From Vreelandella lutescens (GTDB lineage Bacteria > Pseudomonadota > Gammaproteobacteria > Pseudomonadales > Halomonadaceae), in contig NZ_BMHM01000001.1 in the NCBI RefSeq assembly GCF_014640815.1, forward strand, positions 310,001-374,000: a DNA stretch of 64,000 nt, read 5' to 3'. Of this stretch, positions 57,455 through 64,000 are shown piece after piece. Both the position numbers and the translations under genes were made by a program. The notes beneath the pieces are model-generated. The model was not told the origin of the DNA. It saw only the letters and a program-made list of their open reading frames with translations, and ran no database searches. Position 1 is the first letter of the stretch, and every line of letters starts with the position of its first letter.

Positions 57455-58429
57455 GTGACCACGAATCGCCGTGAGTTTGTCTCGCTGGTTGAGCAAGGGT
57501 GTATTTCTCCTAAACAGGTGCCGCAGGCGCTTGTCATAGCCGGTTTATCTCCCACACCGCGCATTTGGGCCGAGCTGCTGGACAGGCTGCTGCTGTGGCT
57601 TGGTGCATTAGCGCTAGCCTTTGCTGTGCTGTTTTTCGTGGCTTATCACTGGGTGGCGATGGGGCACTGGCTGCGTTTTGGCTTGGTGCAGGCGGTGTTA
57701 TTGGTAGCCGTGGGCGTGGCGGTTTGGCGGCCTGCGAATGTTTGGGTGAGCCGGGTAGCGCTCACGGCTGCCTTTGTTCTGTTGGGCGTTCTACTGGCGC
57801 TGGTGGGGCAGGTGTACCAAACCGGCGCAGACCCGTGGCAGCTCTTTTTTGCCTGGGCCGTCTTGGGCCTGCCGTGGGTATGGGCGGCGCGTTTTAGCCC
57901 GCTTTGGCTGGTGTGGGTGGGCGTGGTGAACCTAGCAATATGGCTTCACGCTAGCGTATGGGGCTGGGGAGTGAATGGCAGCTTCCTCGCTGGGGAGTCG
58001 GGTTTATGGGGGCTTTGGGTAGCCAACGTGGCGGCGCAAGCGGTGTGGGAGTGGGGCGCACAACGGCGAGCGTGGCCAGGGCGCTGGGCAATACGCGTAC
58101 TGGCCTTGGGCGCGGGCGTGCCTATCACGCTGCTCATGATGAGCTGGGTGGCCGGGCTCGCCTTTGGCGTCACGCTAAGCGCGTTGCTTTACCCCCTCTG
58201 GTTGGCTGCGCTGTATGGCGTTTACCGGTGGTGGCGGTTGGATCTGTTTATGCTGGCGGGTGGCTGCGTATCGCTTATCGCAGTGCTGACGCTCTGCATG
58301 GCTCGTTTGGTGATGTGGGAGGGCCAAGGCGAAGCGGGAGGGCTGCTCATCGTCGCCGTGACGGTGTTTGCCCTGGGCGCGGCAGCCGTGGCGTGGCTAA
58401 AACGCCTACACCGTGAGGCTATCCAATGA
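57455..58429 (+). CDS. DUF2157 membrane protein
   Basis: A 324-residue protein with an N-terminal cytoplasmic segment (REFVSLVEQGCISPKQVPQAL) followed by eight or so membrane helices. It matches the DUF2157 pattern. It overlaps the next gene by 4 bases and heads a three-gene operon DUF2157-DUF4401-GDYXXLXY seen in many bacteria. The function is unknown. Start codon GTG with AAGGAACC upstream. Confidence 0.85.
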   Translation: MTTNRREFVSLVEQGCISPKQVPQALVIAGLSPTPRIWAELLDRLLLWLGALALAFAVLFFVAYHWVAMGHWLRFGLVQAVLLVAVGVAVWRPANVWVSRVALTAAFVLLGVLLALVGQVYQTGADPWQLFFAWAVLGLPWVWAARFSPLWLVWVGVVNLAIWLHASVWGWGVNGSFLAGESGLWGLWVANVAAQAVWEWGAQRRAWPGRWAIRVLALGAGVPITLLMMSWVAGLAFGVTLSALLYPLWLAALYGVYRWWRLDLFMLAGGCVSLIAVLTLCMARLVMWEGQGEAGGLLIVAVTVFALGAAAVAWLKRLHREAIQ

Positions 58430-59499
58430 ACCAACAAGACTCACCGTTGAAGCAAACACTCACACAAGCGGGAGTGGTGCTGAACGAACGGGCCGCTGCC
58501 ACTCATTCCATGCCCTGGTTTGTACGCGGCGTTCAGGCGCTTTCGGGCTGGCTGGCCGCGCTGTTTTTGCTGGGATTTATTGCCACCGGGGTGGTGTGGG
58601 TGCTGGAGAGCCCGCTCGCTGCATTACTGGTAGGCGGATTAATGGTGCTAGGCGCGTATGCGCTGCTGAGACGCTCATCCGATAGCGATGTCATGGAACA
58701 TATGGCGCTGGCATTTAGCTTGGCAGGGCAGCTTTTGATGGCGTGGCCGCTAGCGGATGCGCTTAGCTTTTCTGCGGGCTTTGGCTGGGCGCTAGTGATC
58801 ATGCAGGTTGTTTTGGCAGCGTGTATGCCAAGCCGCCTTCACCGTTTTGTGGCCGTGGTGTTGGCGTGCCTAGCCTTGGAATTTGCGCTTGCCGCCAGCG
58901 GTATCATGCAAGTGGCCAGTAGCCTTGTGGTATTAGCGCTGGTGGGGCTGTGGTTGAACGAGTTTCGCTGGCCGGAGCGCCTGAGCGATATGCATGCCTG
59001 GGGCGTGGGCCTGTTGGTCGGCGTGCTCATCCTGCAAGGCGTTGCCCATGCAGGGCAGGCGCTGTGGCTAGGCAGCTTTGTGGAGCTTGATGCGCTTTCC
59101 CCGATGCTCAGCCGCAGCATCAGTACGGCGTTGGCAGGCGTGGCGCTGGTTTGGGTAGTGCATACGGCGATGGGCTGCCACTCGCTTTCCCGCAGTGTAA
59201 CGGGGGTGGCTTACAGTGTTGCGCTGCTGGTGGCGGTGCTCTCTTATTTTGTGCCGGGGCTGAGTAGCGGCATCGCGGTGCTGCTACTGGGCGTTGCGAT
59301 TAGCCATCGGGTGTTAATGGCCAGCGGCATACTTCTGCTGCTGGCGGCAGTCAGTGCTTATTATTACTGGTTAGATGTCTCGCTACTTAACAAGGCAGCG
59401 CTGCTGTGTGTGCTGGGCAGCGTGCTGTTAGCGCTGCGCTGGGGGTTGCAACGCTGGCGCTTAGCGACAACAAAAGGACGTGAACAGCATGGCCACTAG
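58426..59499 (+). CDS. DUF4401 membrane protein
   Basis: A 357-residue protein, almost wholly membrane helices after residue 35, with the N-terminal MPWFVRGVQALSGWLAALFLLGF typical of DUF4401. It is coupled to both neighbours (ATGA start overlap with DUF2157; end overlaps the GDYXXLXY gene by 20 bases). Function unknown. Confidence 0.85.
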   Translation: MNQQDSPLKQTLTQAGVVLNERAAATHSMPWFVRGVQALSGWLAALFLLGFIATGVVWVLESPLAALLVGGLMVLGAYALLRRSSDSDVMEHMALAFSLAGQLLMAWPLADALSFSAGFGWALVIMQVVLAACMPSRLHRFVAVVLACLALEFALAASGIMQVASSLVVLALVGLWLNEFRWPERLSDMHAWGVGLLVGVLILQGVAHAGQALWLGSFVELDALSPMLSRSISTALAGVALVWVVHTAMGCHSLSRSVTGVAYSVALLVAVLSYFVPGLSSGIAVLLLGVAISHRVLMASGILLLLAAVSAYYYWLDVSLLNKAALLCVLGSVLLALRWGLQRWRLATTKGREQHGH

Positions 59500-60010
59500 C
59501 GTGAGGCGTTTTCGATGGGTGGTGATGTTGGCCACGCTAGCGGTTCTGGTCGTGGTCAACAGTGCTATTTGGCAGAAAGAGCGCCATATCGCCCAAGGGG
59601 ACGTGGTTTATTTAGAGCTTGCCCCGGTGGACCCGCGCTCATTGATGCAGGGCGATTACATGGCGCTTAATTTTGCGCTGGCGAATCGATTGCAAAGCGA
59701 GCTGTATCAGCACACCGAGAACCTCGCTGCTTCTATGGATGGCGAGGTCGTTATTCGCATTGATAACACTCAGGTGGCCCACTTCCAGCGAATTGACGAC
59801 GGCACGCCGCTACAAGCGGATGAGCGGCGCTTACACTTTCGCCTGCGCCATGGCCAGGTACGCTTTGCCACCAATGCCTTCTTCTTTCAGGAGGGCCACG
59901 CCGAGCGCTATGAAGCGGCACACTACGGTGAGTTTCGCGTTAATGAAGCAGGCAAACTGCTGCTCACCGCGCTGCACGATGAGTCGTTTCATCGTTTAGG
60001 TGAGAAATGA
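59480..60010 (+). CDS. GDYXXLXY-domain protein
   Basis: A 176-residue protein with one N-terminal membrane helix and a probably periplasmic domain containing the name-giving motif GDYMALNF and FRLRHGQVRFATNAFFFQEGHAERYEAAHYGEFRV. It is the third member of the DUF2157-DUF4401-GDYXXLXY operon. The start overlaps DUF4401. Function unknown. Confidence 0.88.
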   Translation: MNSMATSVRRFRWVVMLATLAVLVVVNSAIWQKERHIAQGDVVYLELAPVDPRSLMQGDYMALNFALANRLQSELYQHTENLAASMDGEVVIRIDNTQVAHFQRIDDGTPLQADERRLHFRLRHGQVRFATNAFFFQEGHAERYEAAHYGEFRVNEAGKLLLTALHDESFHRLGEK

Positions 60011-60085
60011 AAGCGCTCTTTAGAGCAGCGTGGTGCTGTTTCGGCTATACCCTAAAGGGACGCCAATTCTGACGGGAGATGTGTG

Positions 60086-61033
60086 ATGAGCTGGATGCCT
60101 GATATCGAGCCGAGCTGCCCCGCAGCTGGCTGTTTGGAGGACATTGAAACGCTGATTGTGCCCCGTGCACGGGATATCGGCGGGTTTGAAGTGCGCCGCG
60201 CTCTGCCTGCCCCTAAACGGCAAATGGTGGGGCCGTTTATCTTTTTTGATCAAATGGGCCCAGCGGAGTTTATCCGTGAGGAGGGTATTGATGTACGCCC
60301 TCATCCTCATATTGGGTTGGGTACGGTGACTTACCTCTACCAAGGAGAGTTTCAGCACCGCGATAGCCTGGGCACTAACCAGATGATCTATCCCGGTGCG
60401 GTGAACTGGATGGTGGCAGGCAACGGCGTGACCCACTCCGAGCGCACTAGCCCCACCACCCGTGAGCAGGCGCATTCGCTGTTTGGGATTCAGACCTGGG
60501 TAGCGCTTCCCGAGGCCGACGAGGACAAGCCCGCCAGCTTTGCCCATCACGGTGAACAGACGCTGCCGCTGCTGAGTGGCGAAGGCAAAGAAGTGCGCCT
60601 GATTTTGGGCACCGCTTGGGGCGAGCGTTCTCCTGTGCAGACTTTCTCGGAGATGTTTTACGCCGATGCGGTGTTGGCCCCAGGTGCCAAACTGCCGCTG
60701 CCTGATCACCATGAGGATCGCGGGCTCTATGTGACATCAGGCGCTATTTTAGTGGCGGGAGAACGCTTTGAATCAGGGCGTATGATGGTCTTTAGGCCGG
60801 GCGATGCGATGACCGTAGTGGCCGGCGAGCAGGGCGCACGTTTGATGTTGCTGGGGGGTGAAACGCTCAACGGCCCGCGCTATATCTCGTGGAATTTTGT
60901 CGCTTCCTCCCGTGAAAAACTAGAGGCGGCCAAGCAGGCGTGGGTCGAAGGTGACTTTGAACATGGTCGGTTTCGGCTTCCTCCTGGTGATGCAGAAGAG
61001 TTCGTTCCTTTCCCTGGCCAGACCGCTCGGTAG
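60086..61033 (+). CDS. Pirin family protein
   Basis: A cupin-fold pirin of 315 residues. The N-terminal domain has the metal ligands HPHIGLGTVTYLYQGEFQHRDSLG and NWMVAGNGVTHSERT; the C-terminal cupin is intact. Bacterial pirins are often quercetinase-like dioxygenases or redox-responsive. Start ATG with GGGAG 7 bases upstream; a GTG three bases earlier is possible. Confidence 0.93.
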   Translation: MSWMPDIEPSCPAAGCLEDIETLIVPRARDIGGFEVRRALPAPKRQMVGPFIFFDQMGPAEFIREEGIDVRPHPHIGLGTVTYLYQGEFQHRDSLGTNQMIYPGAVNWMVAGNGVTHSERTSPTTREQAHSLFGIQTWVALPEADEDKPASFAHHGEQTLPLLSGEGKEVRLILGTAWGERSPVQTFSEMFYADAVLAPGAKLPLPDHHEDRGLYVTSGAILVAGERFESGRMMVFRPGDAMTVVAGEQGARLMLLGGETLNGPRYISWNFVASSREKLEAAKQAWVEGDFEHGRFRLPPGDAEEFVPFPGQTAR

Positions 61034-61079
61034 CCCTCTTGCTTGCCTGATAGGGTAACGTGGTCTGTACTTTGACCAA

Positions 61080-61141
61080 CCATCGACACGGATAAGCCCA
61101 CGGATTTAAGTGGGCGCACGGCGTAAGCCGTTGGTTGATGG
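61080..61141 (+). ncRNA. Structured leader upstream of the MscS-type gene
   Basis: The sequence can fold into a three-way junction. P1 pairs CCATCGAC (61080-61087) with GTTGATGG (61134-61141), P2 pairs GCCCAC (61096-61101) with GTGGGC (61110-61115), and P3 pairs ACGGC with GCCGT around a GTAA loop (61118-61131). CACGGAT occurs twice, in the junction (61087-61093) and in the P2 stem-loop (61099-61105), so CsrA binding is one option. I do not recognise a known riboswitch class. It ends 35 bases before the start codon. Confidence 0.4.
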
Positions 61142-61176
61142 CGGGGATTGGCTCACTTTTACTAAATAAGGCAAGT

Positions 61177-62946
61177 ATGAAAAATTACAGCTCGTGGCCC
61201 GTTTGGGGGGTGTTGGCCGTTATGCTTATGTTCTCCAGCATTGGCATGGCGCAAACGCAAGGCGATGAGAGCGAGGATCCGCGTTGGTTCACCATGGATG
61301 CGATCAATGCGGGGTTAGACGAAGTGCCTGAAGAGGCGAAACGTATGTCGCCCCGGGAGACCATTCGCAGCTTTTTAAGCTTCACCGAAGATGACAATTA
61401 CGCTGGTGCGGCGCACTTATTGAATCTGGCGGATGTTGACCCCAGCGAGCAGCCAGCGCAGGGGGCGGAGTTGGCTAAGCAGCTTGCTGAGGTTTTAAGG
61501 CGTGGCGAATGGCTAAATGCTTCTAATCTGCCAGGCCGCCAGGATGCGGCTATTGAAGATCCCTCCGGTCAAAACCCTATGGCGGGCGAGCCGCGACGCA
61601 ACATCGAGTTGGCTGCTTTGCAAGTGAAGGGCCAAGCCTACGATGTGAGGCTAGGCCGCTACCGGGTAGGTGACGAAGATCCCGTATGGCTAATTATGCC
61701 AGAGAGTGTTTCGTCTATCCCGGCGCTGTATGAAGAGTACGGCCCCTCCATGCTAGAGAGCTATATTCCTGAGCGGTTCAAAGCATCATTTGGCGTGCTG
61801 AAAATTTGGGAATGGCTGGCGATCCCGGTTTTTCTGATCACTATTGGCGTAGTAGGCATCGCTGCCTACTACGTGGTAGGGCTAATTGCTCGCATTTTAC
61901 CCGCGGGTGTTTCCACTATTTTTGCCGACCAAATTGGCGTGCCCGTCGCGATGATTGTGGTGTCGCTGGTCACCCAGATGCTGCTTGATTACGTGGTGTC
62001 GTTTTCAGCGGTGGCCACCACCACGTTTAGAGTGCTACTGATTGCCATTATGGCCTGGGGCGCTGGCACCATCGCGCTGCGGCTGGTCGATACCATCATG
62101 CTACGTATGACGCGTCGCTTAGTGGGGGAGATTGACGATACCAAGCCTAAGGATAAGCGCCGACTGCTGACCTCGCTTTACGCGCTGCGCCGGGTGATTA
62201 TCCTGATTACCGTGGTGGCGGTTTCGGTGTATGTGTTGGGGCAAATTCAGCTGTTTGAATCCTTGGGGCTTTCTATTCTGGCCTCGGCCAGCGTGCTAGC
62301 GGTACTGGTCGGTATTGCGGGACAAGCGGTGCTGGGCAACATCCTTTCATCATTTCAGCTCTCGCTGGCCAAACCCATCCGTATTGGCGATTTGGTCATC
62401 TTCGAGGGGCAGTGGTGCTATGTCGAAGGGATTTTCTATACCTTTATTCGACTGCGCTCCTGGGATGAGCGGCGGCTGATTGTCCCGGTTACGTACTTCA
62501 CCTCTAAGCCGTTTGAAAACCTCTCGGTGAAAAGCACCAAGATGTACCGCTTCTTGGAGCTAACCTTGCACCTAAGCGCCGACATCTCACAAATACGCGA
62601 GAAGTTTTTAGACTTCGCCAAGGAAGAGGATAGCGTGATTGAGCATCATAAGCTGCTCTGCTATGTCACTGGCCAAACCGCCCATGCGCAAACAGTCACC
62701 TGCTACTTAATGACTTCCGACCCAATGGCAGGCTGGACCGCTGAGATGAACGTGCGTGAGAAGTTAATGGCGTATATCCGTGATGAACACCCACAATGGT
62801 GGCCTCGCGAGGTGGTGGTCATTAGCCATCATGATATTGCGCGTGGTGAGCAGCCTCGTCCGTCCGGCGGTGAACATCAACGTGCGGCTGGACAAACAAG
62901 CGACACAAGTGACGCCAGCGACCAGCCTGACGGTAGCGCTGAGTAA
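61177..62946 (+). CDS. MscS-family mechanosensitive channel
   Basis: A 589-residue protein from the ATG preceded by AAGG; the frame reaches 61135 but without a ribosome binding site. A signal peptide (about 25 residues, ending GMAQ) and a periplasmic domain of about 190 residues precede four or five membrane helices. The MscS pore and beta domain follow (GLSILASASVLAVLVGIAGQAVLGNI, IRIGDLVIFEGQWCYVEGI, PVTYFTSKPFENLS). The C-terminal tail is disordered and polar. It releases solutes under osmotic downshock. Confidence 0.92.
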   Translation: MKNYSSWPVWGVLAVMLMFSSIGMAQTQGDESEDPRWFTMDAINAGLDEVPEEAKRMSPRETIRSFLSFTEDDNYAGAAHLLNLADVDPSEQPAQGAELAKQLAEVLRRGEWLNASNLPGRQDAAIEDPSGQNPMAGEPRRNIELAALQVKGQAYDVRLGRYRVGDEDPVWLIMPESVSSIPALYEEYGPSMLESYIPERFKASFGVLKIWEWLAIPVFLITIGVVGIAAYYVVGLIARILPAGVSTIFADQIGVPVAMIVVSLVTQMLLDYVVSFSAVATTTFRVLLIAIMAWGAGTIALRLVDTIMLRMTRRLVGEIDDTKPKDKRRLLTSLYALRRVIILITVVAVSVYVLGQIQLFESLGLSILASASVLAVLVGIAGQAVLGNILSSFQLSLAKPIRIGDLVIFEGQWCYVEGIFYTFIRLRSWDERRLIVPVTYFTSKPFENLSVKSTKMYRFLELTLHLSADISQIREKFLDFAKEEDSVIEHHKLLCYVTGQTAHAQTVTCYLMTSDPMAGWTAEMNVREKLMAYIRDEHPQWWPREVVVISHHDIARGEQPRPSGGEHQRAAGQTSDTSDASDQPDGSAE

Positions 62947-62953
62947 GCGACTA

Positions 62954-62982
62954 ACAGGGCAGCGGCTAGACCGCTGCCCTGT
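62954..62982. terminator. Hairpin between convergent MscS and synthetase genes
   Basis: A perfect 12-base stem ACAGGGCAGCGG / CCGCTGCCCTGT with CTAGA loop. No T-run follows, but it lies exactly between convergent stops. Confidence 0.6.
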
Positions 62983-62987
62983 GATGA

Positions 62988-64000
62988 CTAGCGTGTCGCG
63001 CTGCCTTCTAGCGATAACTGCTCTTGAGCAAGCCGTTTAGCGCCTGCAAAATCCGCCTTACCAGATCCTAGCCGTGGAAGTTGTTCGACGGTAAACCAGT
63101 CGCTGGGGATCATTAACGCAGGCGTGCCGTGGCTGCGCAGGGTGGTTTTGATCGTTTTGGTGTCCAGCGGTTCTTCGCTCAGCATGATGATACGTTCGCC
63201 TTTGTTTGCATCGGGTAGGCTGACCGCCATCAGCGGGGTGTCGGAGTCGTCTAGGGCTTCTTTAACCGCTGTTTCGACGGCCGTTAGGCTAATCATTTCG
63301 CCGCCGATCTTGGCAAAGCGGGCGTAGCGGTCGATCAGTGTTAAAAAGCCATCTTCATCAATAAACCCTTTATCGCCAGTGACGTACCAGCGCTGGCCGT
63401 CGAAGGTTTTGAGTGCCTGCTCGGTGCGTTGGTGGTCGTTGAGATAACCCTGCATCACCTGTGGCCCGCTAATCACGATCATGCCCGGCTCGTTGGTGGG
63501 TAGCTCCTCGAAGCTCTCAGGGTCGACGACCTTAATGCTGGTGCCGGGGAGCGGCATACCCACGGTGCCGGGCTTATTGCCTTTTTGAACCTGCTGGTAG
63601 TGAACGCCTACGGCGTCGGGCAGGTTGACGGCCGCCACGGGAGCGGTTTCTGTCGCGCCATAGCCTTCATAAATCGCTTTATTGAATTTGTGCGCAAACC
63701 CTTCACGTACGCTGTCATCCAGTTTCTCTGCACCGGCCACCACAACGCGCAGGCTTTCCAGCATGGCGGGCTGTACCTTTGGGCTGCGGTTGAATAGCCG
63801 TAGCATGCTGGAGGTGCCGAACATAATGGTGGCTTTGTGCTTGGCTACTGCGTTGGCAACACCTGGGGCATCAGTAGGGTCGGCGTGACTGACCAGCGGC
63901 AGCCCTTCGATCAATGGGAGTAGCTGGGTGACGGTAAAGCCAAACGCGTGAAAGAGCGGCAGCGAGGCCATGACCACATCGTCGTGCTGGGTATTGAGCA
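62988..64000 (-). CDS. AMP-binding acyl-CoA/acyl-ACP synthetase (5' partial at window end)
   Basis: The frame remains open to base 64000, so the N-terminus is cut by the window edge; the GTG at 63977 is internal. Remaining features are those of the adenylate-forming family: FHAFGFT, GYGATETAPVAA, the YVTGDKGFIDEDGFLTLIDR motif, and a C-terminal domain with catalytic lysine in GSGKADFA. The pattern resembles the synthetase part of Aas (acyl-ACP synthetase). Whether a fused acyltransferase precedes it cannot be seen. Confidence 0.9.
   Translation of the reverse strand, partial: LNTQHDDVVMASLPLFHAFGFTVTQLLPLIEGLPLVSHADPTDAPGVANAVAKHKATIMFGTSSMLRLFNRSPKVQPAMLESLRVVVAGAEKLDDSVREGFAHKFNKAIYEGYGATETAPVAAVNLPDAVGVHYQQVQKGNKPGTVGMPLPGTSIKVVDPESFEELPTNEPGMIVISGPQVMQGYLNDHQRTEQALKTFDGQRWYVTGDKGFIDEDGFLTLIDRYARFAKIGGEMISLTAVETAVKEALDDSDTPLMAVSLPDANKGERIIMLSEEPLDTKTIKTTLRSHGTPALMIPSDWFTVEQLPRLGSGKADFAGAKRLAQEQLSLEGSATR

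Noticed and set aside
61080..61141. Known riboswitch (c-di-GMP, guanidine-II, TPP) upstream of the MscS gene
   Set aside because: The diagnostic conserved bases of these classes are absent, so only a generic structured leader is reported.

Overview
The window looks like a chromosome segment of a moderately GC-rich gammaproteobacterium, most probably Halomonas or a close relative (Halomonadaceae). The basis is the gene order smc..zipA-ligA, the ccmFGHI, guaBA, rnm-yciO and argA products, and the style of the proteins. This is a judgement from recognised families; no database search was run. No tRNA, rRNA, CRISPR array, transposase or integrase was seen.

Layout. 1-4 kb: end of the cytochrome c maturation operon (ccmF partial, ccmG, ccmH, ccmI). 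4-14 kb: smc, zipA, ligA and a YheU-like gene, a core chromosome and cell-division block split by a divergent D-tartrate dehydratase/LysR pair. 14-24 kb: housekeeping genes (mnmC, yciI, rnm, yciO, K+ channel, CYTH triphosphatase, DUF47-pit phosphate uptake, argA). 24-28 kb: a stress-like cluster (SDR with a GDSGIG motif, a 44-residue hydrophilic protein, three envelope-associated His-rich or membrane proteins). 27.7-28.2 kb: a tiny insertion carrying an orphan HipB-like regulator between two copies of the 3' end of xseA. 28-33 kb: xseA and guaBA.

32.9-38.3 kb is the standout. It is a strongly AT-rich four-gene operon directly after the guaA terminator: a cytosine-5 DNA methyltransferase, a phosphoribosyltransferase-like protein, a P-loop (ORC/STAND-like) ATPase and an unrecognised protein. 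Overlapping or nearly touching genes, foreign composition and the domain mix all suggest an acquired anti-phage or conflict system. It should be treated as the main candidate for a little-described system.

38-47 kb is a patchwork of accessory genes: an autoregulated class II Fic protein, a DedA-like protein, a CmlA/FloR-like efflux pump, PhzF, an AbiEi antitoxin next to a wrecked AbiEii toxin, DUF808, a NYN-domain protein and an orphan TAXI binding protein. 47-64 kb returns to ordinary genes: DUF1330, a DUF697-like protein, a chemoreceptor, a MerR/permease metal module with a clear 19-bp-spacer promoter, a Tat-type amidohydrolase, LysR-mdaB, a subtilase with an altered catalytic Asp position, a DUF2157-DUF4401-GDYXXLXY operon, pirin, an MscS-type channel with a structured leader, and an acyl-ACP/CoA synthetase cut by the window end.
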